Shown here: positions 1-5,425 of the stretch, one piece after another | Layout of the letters: each line of letters begins with the position of its first letter | How positions within the stretch are numbered: the stretch's first letter is position 1 | Assembly (NCBI GenBank): GCA_003105225.1 | Contig: PQAK01000017.1 | Location: 1-5,425, forward strand | Length of the DNA: 5,425 bases | Source: Deltaproteobacteria bacterium | Lineage (GTDB): Bacteria > Desulfobacterota > Deferrimicrobia > Deferrimicrobiales > Deferrimicrobiaceae | Reading direction: 5' to 3' | The notes under the pieces: model-generated | The model's input: the letters and a program-made list of their open reading frames with translations, nothing else | The model's database searches: none | Told to the model about the DNA's origin: nothing | Made by a program: the position numbers and the translations under genes

Positions 1-34
1 CGCCGGGTTAGCCGGTACTAATCCGAAACAAGCG

Positions 35-898
35 ATGTTCATGGCGGCTCTTGCGCTCCTGATATCGTGTGCGGCACCCACCTCATCTACCGCGGCCGGG
101 AATCAGGGTAAAGGCAGCGTCCTCGGGAGGCAGACGACCCGACGGGTCCAGGCCGGTGAATCGCTCCTGGAAATCGCCAGGCGATTCGGCATAGGTTACG
201 GGGCGATCACGGCCGCGAATCCGGGCGTCGACCTATTTATCCCCGATCCGGGAACACGGGTCGTCATCCCCACGGAATGGATTCTCCCGGACGCGCCGAT
301 CCGGAAAGGAATCGTCATCAACATCGCGGAAATGCGGCTTTTCGTGTTCCCGCAGGGCGAGCCCGGGACCGTTATGACCTTCCCGATCGGAATCGGCGAC
401 CTGGGGAAGGACACCCCCGTCGGGACGTTTACCGTCATCCAGAAAATCCGGAACCCTGCATGGCATGTCCCGAAGTCGATCCTGAGGGAACGGCCCGAAC
501 TCCCGGCCATCGTACCTCCAGGCCCGGACAATCCGCTGGGAAGCCACGCGATCCGCCTTTCGCGACGGTCCCTGCTGATACACGGCACGAATCGTCCTTG
601 GGGGATCGGGACACGCAGCAGCCGGGGATGCATCCGGTTGTACCCGGAGGACATTCCCAGGCTGTTCAATATCGTCAGGCGCGGGACGACGGTCACCATC
701 GTCAACCAGCCCGTGAAGGCGGCTGCGGAAGGGGATCGCGTTTACCTGGAGGTTCACGACTACGGGGACAGGGACGACTTGTACGGCGAGTCGCTGAAGG
801 TCCTGGAGGCGAAACGCCTGATGAACCGTGTCGATCTCGATAAAATCCGGAAGGCGAGCAAGGAGAGGAGGGGTCTCCTGGTGGACGTCTCGAAATAG
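35..898 (+). CDS. LysM-domain L,D-transpeptidase (YkuD/ErfK family), possibly 5'-partial
   Basis: This is a probable periplasmic peptidoglycan L,D-transpeptidase, of the family that forms 3-3 cross-links or attaches proteins to the wall through a catalytic cysteine. From ATG 35 (287 aa), residues 2-12 are hydrophobic and end in LISC, a possible lipobox with Cys12. Residues about 37-79 form a LysM peptidoglycan-binding domain (RRVQAGESLLEIARRFGI, then a ...RVVIP end). Residues about 92-225 form the YkuD domain, with the DTPVGTFTV motif (126-134), His183 in LIHGTN, and SSRGCIR containing the nucleophile Cys199. The charged tail (226-287) includes VYLEVH, as seen in ErfK/YbiS-type enzymes. The start is uncertain: ATG 35 has no Shine-Dalgarno and no basic n-region, and the frame stays open to the window edge (upstream codons read NPKQA), so the true start may lie further left. 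A 132-base gap separates it from the next gene, and nothing links it functionally to the catabolic genes. The family call is secure; the exact reaction is inferred. Confidence 0.93.
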   Translation: MFMAALALLISCAAPTSSTAAGNQGKGSVLGRQTTRRVQAGESLLEIARRFGIGYGAITAANPGVDLFIPDPGTRVVIPTEWILPDAPIRKGIVINIAEMRLFVFPQGEPGTVMTFPIGIGDLGKDTPVGTFTVIQKIRNPAWHVPKSILRERPELPAIVPPGPDNPLGSHAIRLSRRSLLIHGTNRPWGIGTRSSRGCIRLYPEDIPRLFNIVRRGTTVTIVNQPVKAAAEGDRVYLEVHDYGDRDDLYGESLKVLEAKRLMNRVDLDKIRKASKERRGLLVDVSK

Positions 899-957
899 AC
901 GGGTACGGCAGGCAATATCCTCCGCGGAAAACCGCTGCCATGCCTTGAAAATGCCGG

Positions 958-986
958 TTGTTTGCACATGGATTGCGTTCCATAAT
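958..986 (+). promoter_or_regulatory. Putative sigma70-type promoter upstream of the DapA-like gene
   Basis: TTGTTT (958-963) and CATAAT (981-986) are separated by 17 bases. The -10 box matches 5 of 6 consensus positions; the -35 box matches only its TTG. Transcription would begin near 993, giving a leader of about 37 bases before the ATG at 1031. It sits in the only sizeable gap before the catabolic genes, which supports it as the operon promoter. This rests on pattern matching alone, and the -35 is weak. Confidence 0.35.
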
Positions 987-1016
987 GCCCGTGGCCACGG
1001 GATGGGTCCGCCGCCC

Positions 1017-1023
1017 GGAGGAG
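1017..1023 (+). promoter_or_regulatory. Strong ribosome binding site for the DapA-like gene
   Basis: GGAGGAG lies 7 bases before the ATG at 1031. It fixes that codon as the start and shows that the longer open frame beginning at 958, in another phase, is not the gene here. Confidence 0.8.
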
Positions 1024-1030
1024 ATCGCCC

Positions 1031-1954
1031 ATGACGCTCCGAGGGAATTTTCAAGGGGTTTACCCGATTCTTGCGACACCGTTCGACGATCGGGAGAACG
1101 TCGACCTGGAATCTTTCGGACGGATCGTCCGTTTCATGGCGGATATCGGGGTCGACGGCGTGACCATCCTTGGCGTCCTCGGGGAATCGGGCCGGTTGGT
1201 CGACATGGAGCGGGAACAGCTGATCCAGTGCGCGGTGGCCGAGGCCGCGGGGCGCATTCCGGTAATCGTCGGGACCAGCCACAAGGGAACGTTGGCGACG
1301 AGAACCCTGGGCAGGATGGCCGAATCGCTCGGGGCGAGCGCCGTGATGGTGACGCCGTCGCGGGAACCGGCGCAAGGCGAGGATCGCATCTTCGATTACT
1401 TCCATCAGTCGGTCCAGGGGATTTCCATCCCGGTCGTCGTGCAGGACCATCCCGCCTCCACGGAAGTCCACATGTCCGTCGATCTTCTGCTCCGGATCGT
1501 GAAGGCGATTCCGGGGATCGCGTGCATCAAGGAGGAAGCGCCCCCCACGCCGGTGAGAATCGCCGCGTTGATCCGGGGGATGACGGATCGCAGGGTCCCC
1601 ATCCTGACGGGCCTGGGCGCTCTCTATGGCCTGTTCGACCTCGAATGCGGAAGCAGCGGATTCATGACCGGCTTCGCCTTCCCCGAAGTCCTGATCGCCC
1701 TTGTGAGGGCCGTGCGGGAGAACCGGACGGGCGATGCGTGGGATCTCTACCGGCGGTTTCTTCCCCTGATCGTCTTCGAGCAGCAGCCGGGAGTGGCCGT
1801 AAGGAAGGAGATCCTCCGGATGCGGGGGCTGATCACGAGCGGGCGGGTGCGGCATCCCGGCCCCGGCCTGAATCCCGGCGCAGCCGAACAGCTGCGGGCG
1901 CTCCTGGACCGGACGCTCCCAGGGGTGGACCTGACCCGACCGCTGGCGCTTTGA
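1031..1954 (+). CDS. DapA/NanA-superfamily lyase or dehydratase, atypical active site
   Basis: This is a cytoplasmic (beta/alpha)8-barrel enzyme of the dihydrodipicolinate synthase / N-acetylneuraminate lyase superfamily (307 aa, close to the usual 290-310). Members form a Schiff base between an active-site lysine and a 2-oxo acid, then catalyse aldol cleavage, condensation or dehydration. Visible are the N-terminal GVYPILATPFDD (9-20), GVLGESGRL (48-56) at the position of the GTTGES loop, and IKEE (166-169) with the expected Schiff-base Lys167. By hand alignment to E. coli DapA, the Thr44, Tyr107, Tyr133 and Arg138 positions are replaced: GTTGES is GVLGES, the PYYNRP loop is PSREPA, and YNVPSRT is QDHPAST (138-144). 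Lysine biosynthesis is therefore unlikely. With a CoA-transferase 41 bases downstream and a transporter beyond, a catabolic role on an oxo acid or sugar-acid derivative is a reasonable inference. The superfamily is secure, the substrate unknown. Confidence 0.9.
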   Translation: MTLRGNFQGVYPILATPFDDRENVDLESFGRIVRFMADIGVDGVTILGVLGESGRLVDMEREQLIQCAVAEAAGRIPVIVGTSHKGTLATRTLGRMAESLGASAVMVTPSREPAQGEDRIFDYFHQSVQGISIPVVVQDHPASTEVHMSVDLLLRIVKAIPGIACIKEEAPPTPVRIAALIRGMTDRRVPILTGLGALYGLFDLECGSSGFMTGFAFPEVLIALVRAVRENRTGDAWDLYRRFLPLIVFEQQPGVAVRKEILRMRGLITSGRVRHPGPGLNPGAAEQLRALLDRTLPGVDLTRPLAL

Positions 1955-1983
1955 ACCGGCGGGGATCGACGAGGAGTCGGAAA

Positions 1984-1989
1984 GAGGAG
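1984..1989 (+). promoter_or_regulatory. Ribosome binding site deciding the CoA-transferase start
   Basis: GAGGAG lies 6 bases before the ATG at 1996. The reading frame is open for about 1 kb further upstream, through the DapA-like gene in another phase, so this site and the family's N-terminal pattern (LSGIVVLDLSRVLAGP right after the start) place the true start at 1996. Confidence 0.75.
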
Positions 1990-1995
1990 ACCAAC

Positions 1996-3147
1996 ATGAG
2001 CGGGCCGCTTTCCGGGATTGTCGTGCTCGACCTTTCGAGGGTTCTCGCAGGGCCCTTCTGCACGATGATCCTGGGCGATCTCGGAGCCGACGTGATCAAG
2101 GTGGAGAGGCCGGGGGCGGGGGACGACACGCGGGAATGGGGGCCCCCTTTCACTGCCGGCGAATCGGCCTACTACCTCTGCGTCAACCGGAACAAGAGAA
2201 GCGTCGTGCTGGACCTGAAGACGAAGGAGGGCGCGGGGATTGCGCGGGACCTCGCCGCAGGGAGCGACGTCTTCATCGAGAACTTCCGCGTCGGCGCCGC
2301 GGCGAAGATGGGGCTGGGGTACGAGGAGCTGAAGGAAACGAATCCTCGACTCGTCTACTGCAGCATCTCGGGGTACGGGCAGACGGGTCCCTGCCGGGAC
2401 GTCCCGGGGTACGACTTCATCATCCAGGCGATGAGCGGGCTGATGAGCATCACGGGGGAGAGCGGCGGGGAGCCGATGAAGCTCGGCGTGGCGACCGTGG
2501 ACCTGACGACCGGCCTGTACGCTGCAGTCGCGATCCTGGCTGCCCTCCGGGAGCGGGACAGGAGCGGCATGGGGCAGCGCATCGACCTCTCGCTCATGGA
2601 CTCCGCGGTCTCCTGGCTCGCCAACGTGGGAAGCAACTACCTCGTTTCCGGGGAGGTCTGCGGCCGCTACGGCAACGCCCACGCGAACATCGTCCCCTAC
2701 CAGGTGTTCCTGGCGAAGGACCGCCACATCGCGGTCGGCATCGGGAACGACGGCCAGTGGCGGAAGTTCTGCGAAATTGCCGGCGCCCGGGAGCTGGCCT
2801 CGGACGGCCGGTTCGCGACCAATCCGGGACGGGTGAAAAACCGGGGGGAGCTGATTCCGCTCCTGGAGAAGATCTTTCTGCGGCGCGACAGCGCCTTCTG
2901 GATCGAAAACCTTTGGAGGGAAGGGATCCCCGCGGGGCCGATCAACACCGTGGACCGGGTCTTTGCCGATCCGAACACCGCGGCACGGGAAATGGTCATC
3001 GAAATGGTTCATCCCGCAGCGGGGAAGGTCCGGTTGATCGGATCCCCCATGAAGTTCTCGGGAACGCCGGTGGAGTACCGGCTCCCTCCTCCCCTCCTGG
3101 GAGAGCATACCGCTTCCGTGATGAAGGAAAGACTCGGCCTCGAATAG
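1996..3147 (+). CDS. Family III (CaiB/BaiF) acyl-CoA transferase
   Basis: This cytoplasmic enzyme (383 aa, typical for the family) moves coenzyme A from an acyl-CoA donor such as succinyl-CoA to a carboxylic acid through mixed anhydride and thioester intermediates on a conserved aspartate. The sequence shows LSGIVVLDLSRVLAGPFC near the N-terminus, LGDLGADVIKVERPG (26-40), NRNKRSVVLDLKTKEG (64-79), SGYGQTGP (125-132), GYDFIIQAMSGLMSITG (138-154) and VDLTTGLYA (168-176). Asp169 falls at the same number as the catalytic Asp169 of formyl-CoA transferase. GMGQRIDLSLMDS (191-203) and the C-terminal IPAGPINTVDRVFADP (311-326) are also family hallmarks. The gene follows the DapA-like lyase by 41 bases with its own ribosome site, so the two are probably co-transcribed. 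The acceptor acid cannot be inferred: members act on oxalate, carnitine, benzylsuccinate, mesaconate, citramalate and others. The family call is very secure. Confidence 0.95.
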   Translation: MSGPLSGIVVLDLSRVLAGPFCTMILGDLGADVIKVERPGAGDDTREWGPPFTAGESAYYLCVNRNKRSVVLDLKTKEGAGIARDLAAGSDVFIENFRVGAAAKMGLGYEELKETNPRLVYCSISGYGQTGPCRDVPGYDFIIQAMSGLMSITGESGGEPMKLGVATVDLTTGLYAAVAILAALRERDRSGMGQRIDLSLMDSAVSWLANVGSNYLVSGEVCGRYGNAHANIVPYQVFLAKDRHIAVGIGNDGQWRKFCEIAGARELASDGRFATNPGRVKNRGELIPLLEKIFLRRDSAFWIENLWREGIPAGPINTVDRVFADPNTAAREMVIEMVHPAAGKVRLIGSPMKFSGTPVEYRLPPPLLGEHTASVMKERLGLE

Positions 3148-3150
3148 GAA

Positions 3151-3178
3151 TCCGGTCTTTCCCCATCGTTTTCCGGTC
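3151..3178 (+). repeat. Short direct repeat TCCGGTC x2 upstream of the transporter genes
   Basis: TCCGGTC occurs at 3151-3157 and again at 3172-3178, 21 bases apart start to start, about two helical turns. It lies between the CoA-transferase stop and the AT-rich promoter-like patch, where an activator site would fit. Seven-base repeats can arise by chance in GC-rich DNA, so an operator role is only a suggestion. Confidence 0.25.
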
Positions 3179-3210
3179 CGGCATCGGATATTATACTCAT
3201 GTTTTATAAT
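3169..3210 (+). promoter_or_regulatory. Possible promoter for the TAXI-TRAP transporter genes
   Basis: The gap between the CoA-transferase and TAXI genes has a marked AT-rich patch (about 3188-3210) unlike its GC-rich surroundings. It holds a perfect -10-like TATAAT (3205-3210) and a second candidate TATACT (3192-3197) with TTTTCC (3169-3174) 17 bases upstream. Neither has a convincing -35 box, which fits an activator-dependent promoter or a chance match. No clear hairpin with a T-run follows the CoA-transferase stop, so read-through from upstream also remains possible. Confidence 0.35.
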
Positions 3211-3230
3211 CTCTGGACTATTCACGGAAC

Positions 3231-3238
3231 AAGGAGGA
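3231..3238 (+). promoter_or_regulatory. Strong ribosome binding site deciding the TAXI receptor start
   Basis: AAGGAGGA ends 5 bases before the ATG at 3244. It favours that codon over the in-frame ATG at 3199, which would add 15 residues ahead of an otherwise normal signal peptide. Confidence 0.85.
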
Positions 3239-3243
3239 CTTTC

Positions 3244-4200
3244 ATGAGGCGAACCGTTCTGATCGCACTCGCCCTGGCACTGACCGCCCTGGGCGCCCAG
3301 GCGGAGGAAAAGACGCGGCTGTCCGTCGTCACCGGCGGAACGGGCGGCGTGTACTATCCCCTGGGCGGAGCCGTCGCGAACGTGCTCTCCAAGTATCTGC
3401 CGGGCACCATGGCCACCGCGGAGGTGACGAGCGCATCGATCGACAACCTGAAACTTGTCGGCGCCGGCAAGGGGGACATCGCCTTCAGCATGGCGGACAG
3501 CGCCTGGGATGGCTACAACGGCACGGGAAAATTCCACGGGAAGGTGCCCCTGCGGACCCTCGTCGTCCTCTACGCCAACAAGACCCAGGTCGTGACCGTC
3601 CAGGGCAAGGGGATCGAGAAGATGAGCGATCTCAAGGGGAAGAGGATTTCCACGGGCGCGCCCGGCAGCGGCACGGAGCTCATCGCGCTGCGGCTTCTCG
3701 AAGCCTACGGGATCGACCCGGAGAAGGACGTCAAGCGGGAGAAGCTGAGCGTGGCGGAATCGGTGGGCGCGATCAAGGACAACAAGATCGATGCCTTCAT
3801 CTGGTCGGGCGGCCTTCCCACGGCGGCGATCGTCGATCTGGGCGCCACTCCGGGCCAGAAGCTCAAGCTCCTGGACCATTCCGACGCCATCCCCTCCATG
3901 GTGAAAAAATACGGGCCCCTGTACGTCAAGGACACGATTCCGGCGAGGACGTATCCCGGCCAGGAGAAGGACGTAAACATCCTCTCGGTCTGGAATATCC
4001 TGGCGGTCAACGAGAAGATGGACGAGAAACGGGCGTATGCCATCACGAAGACGATCTTCGAGAAGAAGGCGGAGCTCGTGGCGGTGCACAAGGAAGCACA
4101 GAACATCTCGCTGGAGAACCAGCTCAAGGGGGGATCGCCCATCCCCTTCCATCCCGGCGCCTTGAAGTATTTCTCGGAGAAGGGCGTGAAGAGGCACTGA
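3244..4200 (+). CDS. TAXI-family TRAP transporter solute-binding protein
   Basis: This is the periplasmic receptor of a TRAP transporter (TAXI class, 318 aa). It captures a solute, commonly a small organic acid, and delivers it to the membrane permease. Residues 1-20 form a classical signal peptide: MRR, a hydrophobic core, and likely AQA|EE cleavage after residue 20. The mature protein opens with the TAXI signature GGTGGVYYPLGG (31-42). It continues with VTSASIDNLKLVGAGKGDIAFSMAD split over 61-85, LKGKRISTGAPGSGTE (130-145), LLEAYGIDPEKDV (151-163) and KIDAFIWSGGLPTAAIVDL (181-199), all in the family's order. The few studied TAXI proteins bind ligands such as glutamate or 2-oxoglutarate, but the ligand here cannot be read from sequence. 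The next gene starts 6 bases after its stop, followed by the permease, so these three form one transport operon. Confidence 0.95.
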   Translation: MRRTVLIALALALTALGAQAEEKTRLSVVTGGTGGVYYPLGGAVANVLSKYLPGTMATAEVTSASIDNLKLVGAGKGDIAFSMADSAWDGYNGTGKFHGKVPLRTLVVLYANKTQVVTVQGKGIEKMSDLKGKRISTGAPGSGTELIALRLLEAYGIDPEKDVKREKLSVAESVGAIKDNKIDAFIWSGGLPTAAIVDLGATPGQKLKLLDHSDAIPSMVKKYGPLYVKDTIPARTYPGQEKDVNILSVWNILAVNEKMDEKRAYAITKTIFEKKAELVAVHKEAQNISLENQLKGGSPIPFHPGALKYFSEKGVKRH

Positions 4201-4206
4201 TCCGGC

Positions 4207-4725
4207 GTGAGCATGGCGCGGCGTCTGCCTCTCCTGCTGCTCATTGCCGCGGGAGGGGCTTACCTCTTCTGGCCGGCGAGCGCGCTCGAATTCGAGAACG
4301 CCGGGCGGGGGATCGTCACCCGGTACCCCGTGCATCCGGGGGATGCGTTCTCCGTCACCTACCTGCACTCCATCTACCGCCGGCCGGTGGTTGAGGAGTT
4401 CTCGGTGGGCAAGGGCGGGGATCTCGTCCTGACCGGCGTTCGCAGCGAAAGCGGAGCGGTCCTCGAGTACTTCGGATTCGGCGACTCCCGCCCGTTCCAC
4501 GCCATGAACCGGCCGATGCGGACGATCGTGTTCCGCGTGGCCATGGGAGGTGCGCAGACGCTGACCCTGGGCGGCCGGCGGATTTCGTTCCTCAGCCTGG
4601 GCGATCCCGGCGACCGGATCACGCTCCGGCTGGCCGACGTTTCCCTGGCGTCCCGCGGGGCCGAGTGGACCGCAGGACAGGTGCGGCGGATGTCGCTCTA
4701 CGCGCGGACATGGAGAAGGCGGTGA
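4207..4725 (+). CDS. DUF1850 protein, TAXI-TRAP companion
   Basis: This small membrane-anchored or exported protein (172 aa) matches DUF1850, a family regularly encoded between TAXI receptor and fused permease genes; its molecular role is unestablished. An N-terminal ARR is followed by a hydrophobic segment (about 7-26), so the rest probably lies in the periplasm. The hallmark is the stretch TYLHSIYRRPVVEEFSV (51-67), with His54-Ser55 and Glu63-Glu64 as in the family's HS...V.E pattern, followed by SGAVLEYFGFGDSRPFH (82-98). GTG 4207 is chosen as start; ATG 4213 is the alternative. The nearest purine-rich site, AAGAGG at 4189-4194, is 12 bases from the GTG, so the start rests weakly on it and may rely on coupling to the preceding stop. 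The stop overlaps the permease start. An accessory role in TAXI-TRAP function is inferred from position. Confidence 0.85.
   Translation: MSMARRLPLLLLIAAGGAYLFWPASALEFENAGRGIVTRYPVHPGDAFSVTYLHSIYRRPVVEEFSVGKGGDLVLTGVRSESGAVLEYFGFGDSRPFHAMNRPMRTIVFRVAMGGAQTLTLGGRRISFLSLGDPGDRITLRLADVSLASRGAEWTAGQVRRMSLYARTWRRR
4712..4719 (+). promoter_or_regulatory. Ribosome binding site inside the DUF1850 end, for the permease
   Basis: GGAGAAGG lies within the last codons of the DUF1850 gene. Its GGAG core is 6 bases before a GTG at 4722, and that GTG overlaps the TGA at 4723-4725. This supports GTG 4722 over the in-frame ATG at 4710, which has no comparable site upstream, and suggests translational coupling. 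Confidence 0.6.
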
Positions 4726-5425
4726 CCGGCGGACGCATCGAGGAAACCGGACGGGAGACTCCCGGGCTGGAGGTGGGGGTCAGCGAGGAGGCCCTCAAGG
4801 AAGCCGAAAAATACGTGGAGGCCGAAGAGGGGGCGGCCAGCCACTTCAAGGGGAACGTCCGGGCATTTCTCGTCGCGGCCGGCGTGCTCATGTCGCTCTT
4901 CCACCTGTACGCGGCCTACGGAATCGTCCCCGCCCAGGTCCTGCGGCCCATCCATGTGGGCTTCGTCCTCTTTCTCACGTTTTTCCTCTTCCCGGCCGCT
5001 CCCAGGTTCCGCGACCGGATCATGGCGGTCGACGTGCTCCTGGCCCTCTTGTCCGTTGCCGCCATCGTCTACATGCTGGTCGACATCGACGAGTTCATCT
5101 ACCGCGCCGTCACTCCCACCCGCTGGGACCTTTTCTTCGGCACCGCGCTGATCCTGCTCATCCTGGAGGCGCTGCGCAGAACCTCCGGGTGGATCATGCT
5201 GGGGGTAGTGGCGTCCTTCCTGGCGTACGCCATGCTGGGGGCCTACCTGCCGGATCCCTGGTCCCACCGCGGGTACGATCTGGAGCGCCTCGTCGGCCAG
5301 ATGTACATGACGCTGGAGGGCATCTTCGGGACGCCCATCGACGTCTCTTCCACGTTCATCATCCTTTTCACGATCTACGGGGCCGTTCTCCAGTTCTCGA
5401 ACGCCGGCAAGTTTTTCATCGACTT
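4722..5425 (+). CDS. TAXI-TRAP transporter fused permease (DctQM-like), 3'-partial
   Basis: This is the inner-membrane permease of the TAXI-TRAP transporter, in which the small (DctQ-like) and large (DctM-like) subunits are fused; it imports receptor-bound solute using an ion gradient. Only the first 234 codons are present; members usually run to 600 residues or more. After an acidic helical N-terminus (SEEALKEAEKYVEAEEG, 21-37), hydrophobic segments appear at about 46-68, 74-92, 102-121, 136-150, 156-176 and 208-228. Family hallmarks include RPIHVGFVLFLTFFLFP (75-91), LILLILEALRRTSGW (143-157), HRGYDLERLVGQMYMTLEGIFG (182-203, in two parts) and the run from GTPIDVSSTFIILF to NAGKFFID at the edge, where the DctM-like part begins. 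The start is GTG 4722 in a GTGA overlap with the DUF1850 stop; ATG 4710 is an in-frame alternative adding four residues. The frame has no stop before the window edge. Its receptor is encoded just upstream. Confidence 0.93.
   Translation, partial: MTGGRIEETGRETPGLEVGVSEEALKEAEKYVEAEEGAASHFKGNVRAFLVAAGVLMSLFHLYAAYGIVPAQVLRPIHVGFVLFLTFFLFPAAPRFRDRIMAVDVLLALLSVAAIVYMLVDIDEFIYRAVTPTRWDLFFGTALILLILEALRRTSGWIMLGVVASFLAYAMLGAYLPDPWSHRGYDLERLVGQMYMTLEGIFGTPIDVSSTFIILFTIYGAVLQFSNAGKFFID

Noticed and set aside
924..935. An inverted repeat GCGG-AAAA-CCGC after the transpeptidase gene, considered as a terminator.
   Set aside because: The stem is only 4 base pairs and no T-run follows, so it cannot be supported as an intrinsic terminator.
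233..1855. A 540-codon open frame on the - strand.
   Set aside because: It is antisense to the transpeptidase and DapA-like genes, with a biased composition and no recognisable motif; it is a by-product of high GC at third codon positions.
958..1995. The upstream extension of the CoA-transferase frame, open back to 958.
   Set aside because: It overlaps the whole DapA-like gene in another phase, reads as Arg/Gly/Asp-rich noise, and the real start at 1996 has its own ribosome site and the family N-terminus.
2136..3209. A 357-codon open frame on the + strand.
   Set aside because: It is a shifted-frame shadow of the CoA-transferase with Arg/Gly/Pro-rich composition and no motifs.
3199..3243. 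An earlier in-frame ATG for the TAXI receptor.
   Set aside because: It would place 15 extra residues before a normal signal peptide and overlaps the promoter-like patch; the strong AAGGAGGA site points to ATG 3244.
1747..4500. A 917-codon open frame on the - strand spanning several genes.
   Set aside because: It runs antisense across the DapA-like, CoA-transferase, TAXI and DUF1850 genes, all of which match known families. Its translation is low-complexity (Arg, Pro, Gly, Asp rich), as expected for antisense frames in GC-rich DNA.

Overview
The window is GC-rich (roughly 60-65% by eye) and tightly packed bacterial DNA, with all recognisable genes on the + strand. A periplasmic-type L,D-transpeptidase, a signal-peptide-bearing TRAP solute receptor and strong GGAGG-type ribosome sites point to a Gram-negative bacterium. 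The style resembles high-GC Deltaproteobacteria-like lineages (Desulfuromonadota and relatives), but this is an impression from sequence and gene content, not a taxonomic assignment. No rRNA, tRNA, CRISPR array, insertion sequence or origin was seen.

Layout. (1) 35-898: a LysM plus YkuD-type L,D-transpeptidase, probably exported and perhaps a lipoprotein; its true start may lie left of the window. (2) 899-1030: an intergenic stretch with a plausible sigma70-type promoter. (3) 1031-1954: a DapA/NanA-superfamily class I aldolase or dehydratase that keeps the Schiff-base lysine but has lost the other hallmark residues of dihydrodipicolinate synthase. (4) 1996-3147: a family III (CaiB/BaiF) CoA-transferase with its catalytic Asp169. 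(5) 3148-3243: an intergenic stretch with an AT-rich promoter-like patch and a short direct repeat. (6) 3244-4200: a TAXI-type TRAP transporter solute receptor. (7) 4207-4725: a DUF1850 protein, a known companion of TAXI-TRAP systems. (8) 4722 to the window edge: the N-terminal part of a fused (DctQM-like) TAXI-TRAP permease.

How the genes fit together. Genes 3-8 look like one acquisition and catabolism module, although a second promoter may drive the transporter half. The TAXI receptor captures an organic acid in the periplasm and the fused permease imports it using an ion gradient. The CoA-transferase could then activate the acid as a CoA thioester, and the DapA-like enzyme could cleave or dehydrate a 2-oxo acid in the same route. 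The substrate cannot be read from the sequence. The transpeptidase gene appears to be an unrelated cell-envelope neighbour. I see no clearly new system; the most unusual point is the DapA homologue whose active site is rebuilt around the conserved lysine.
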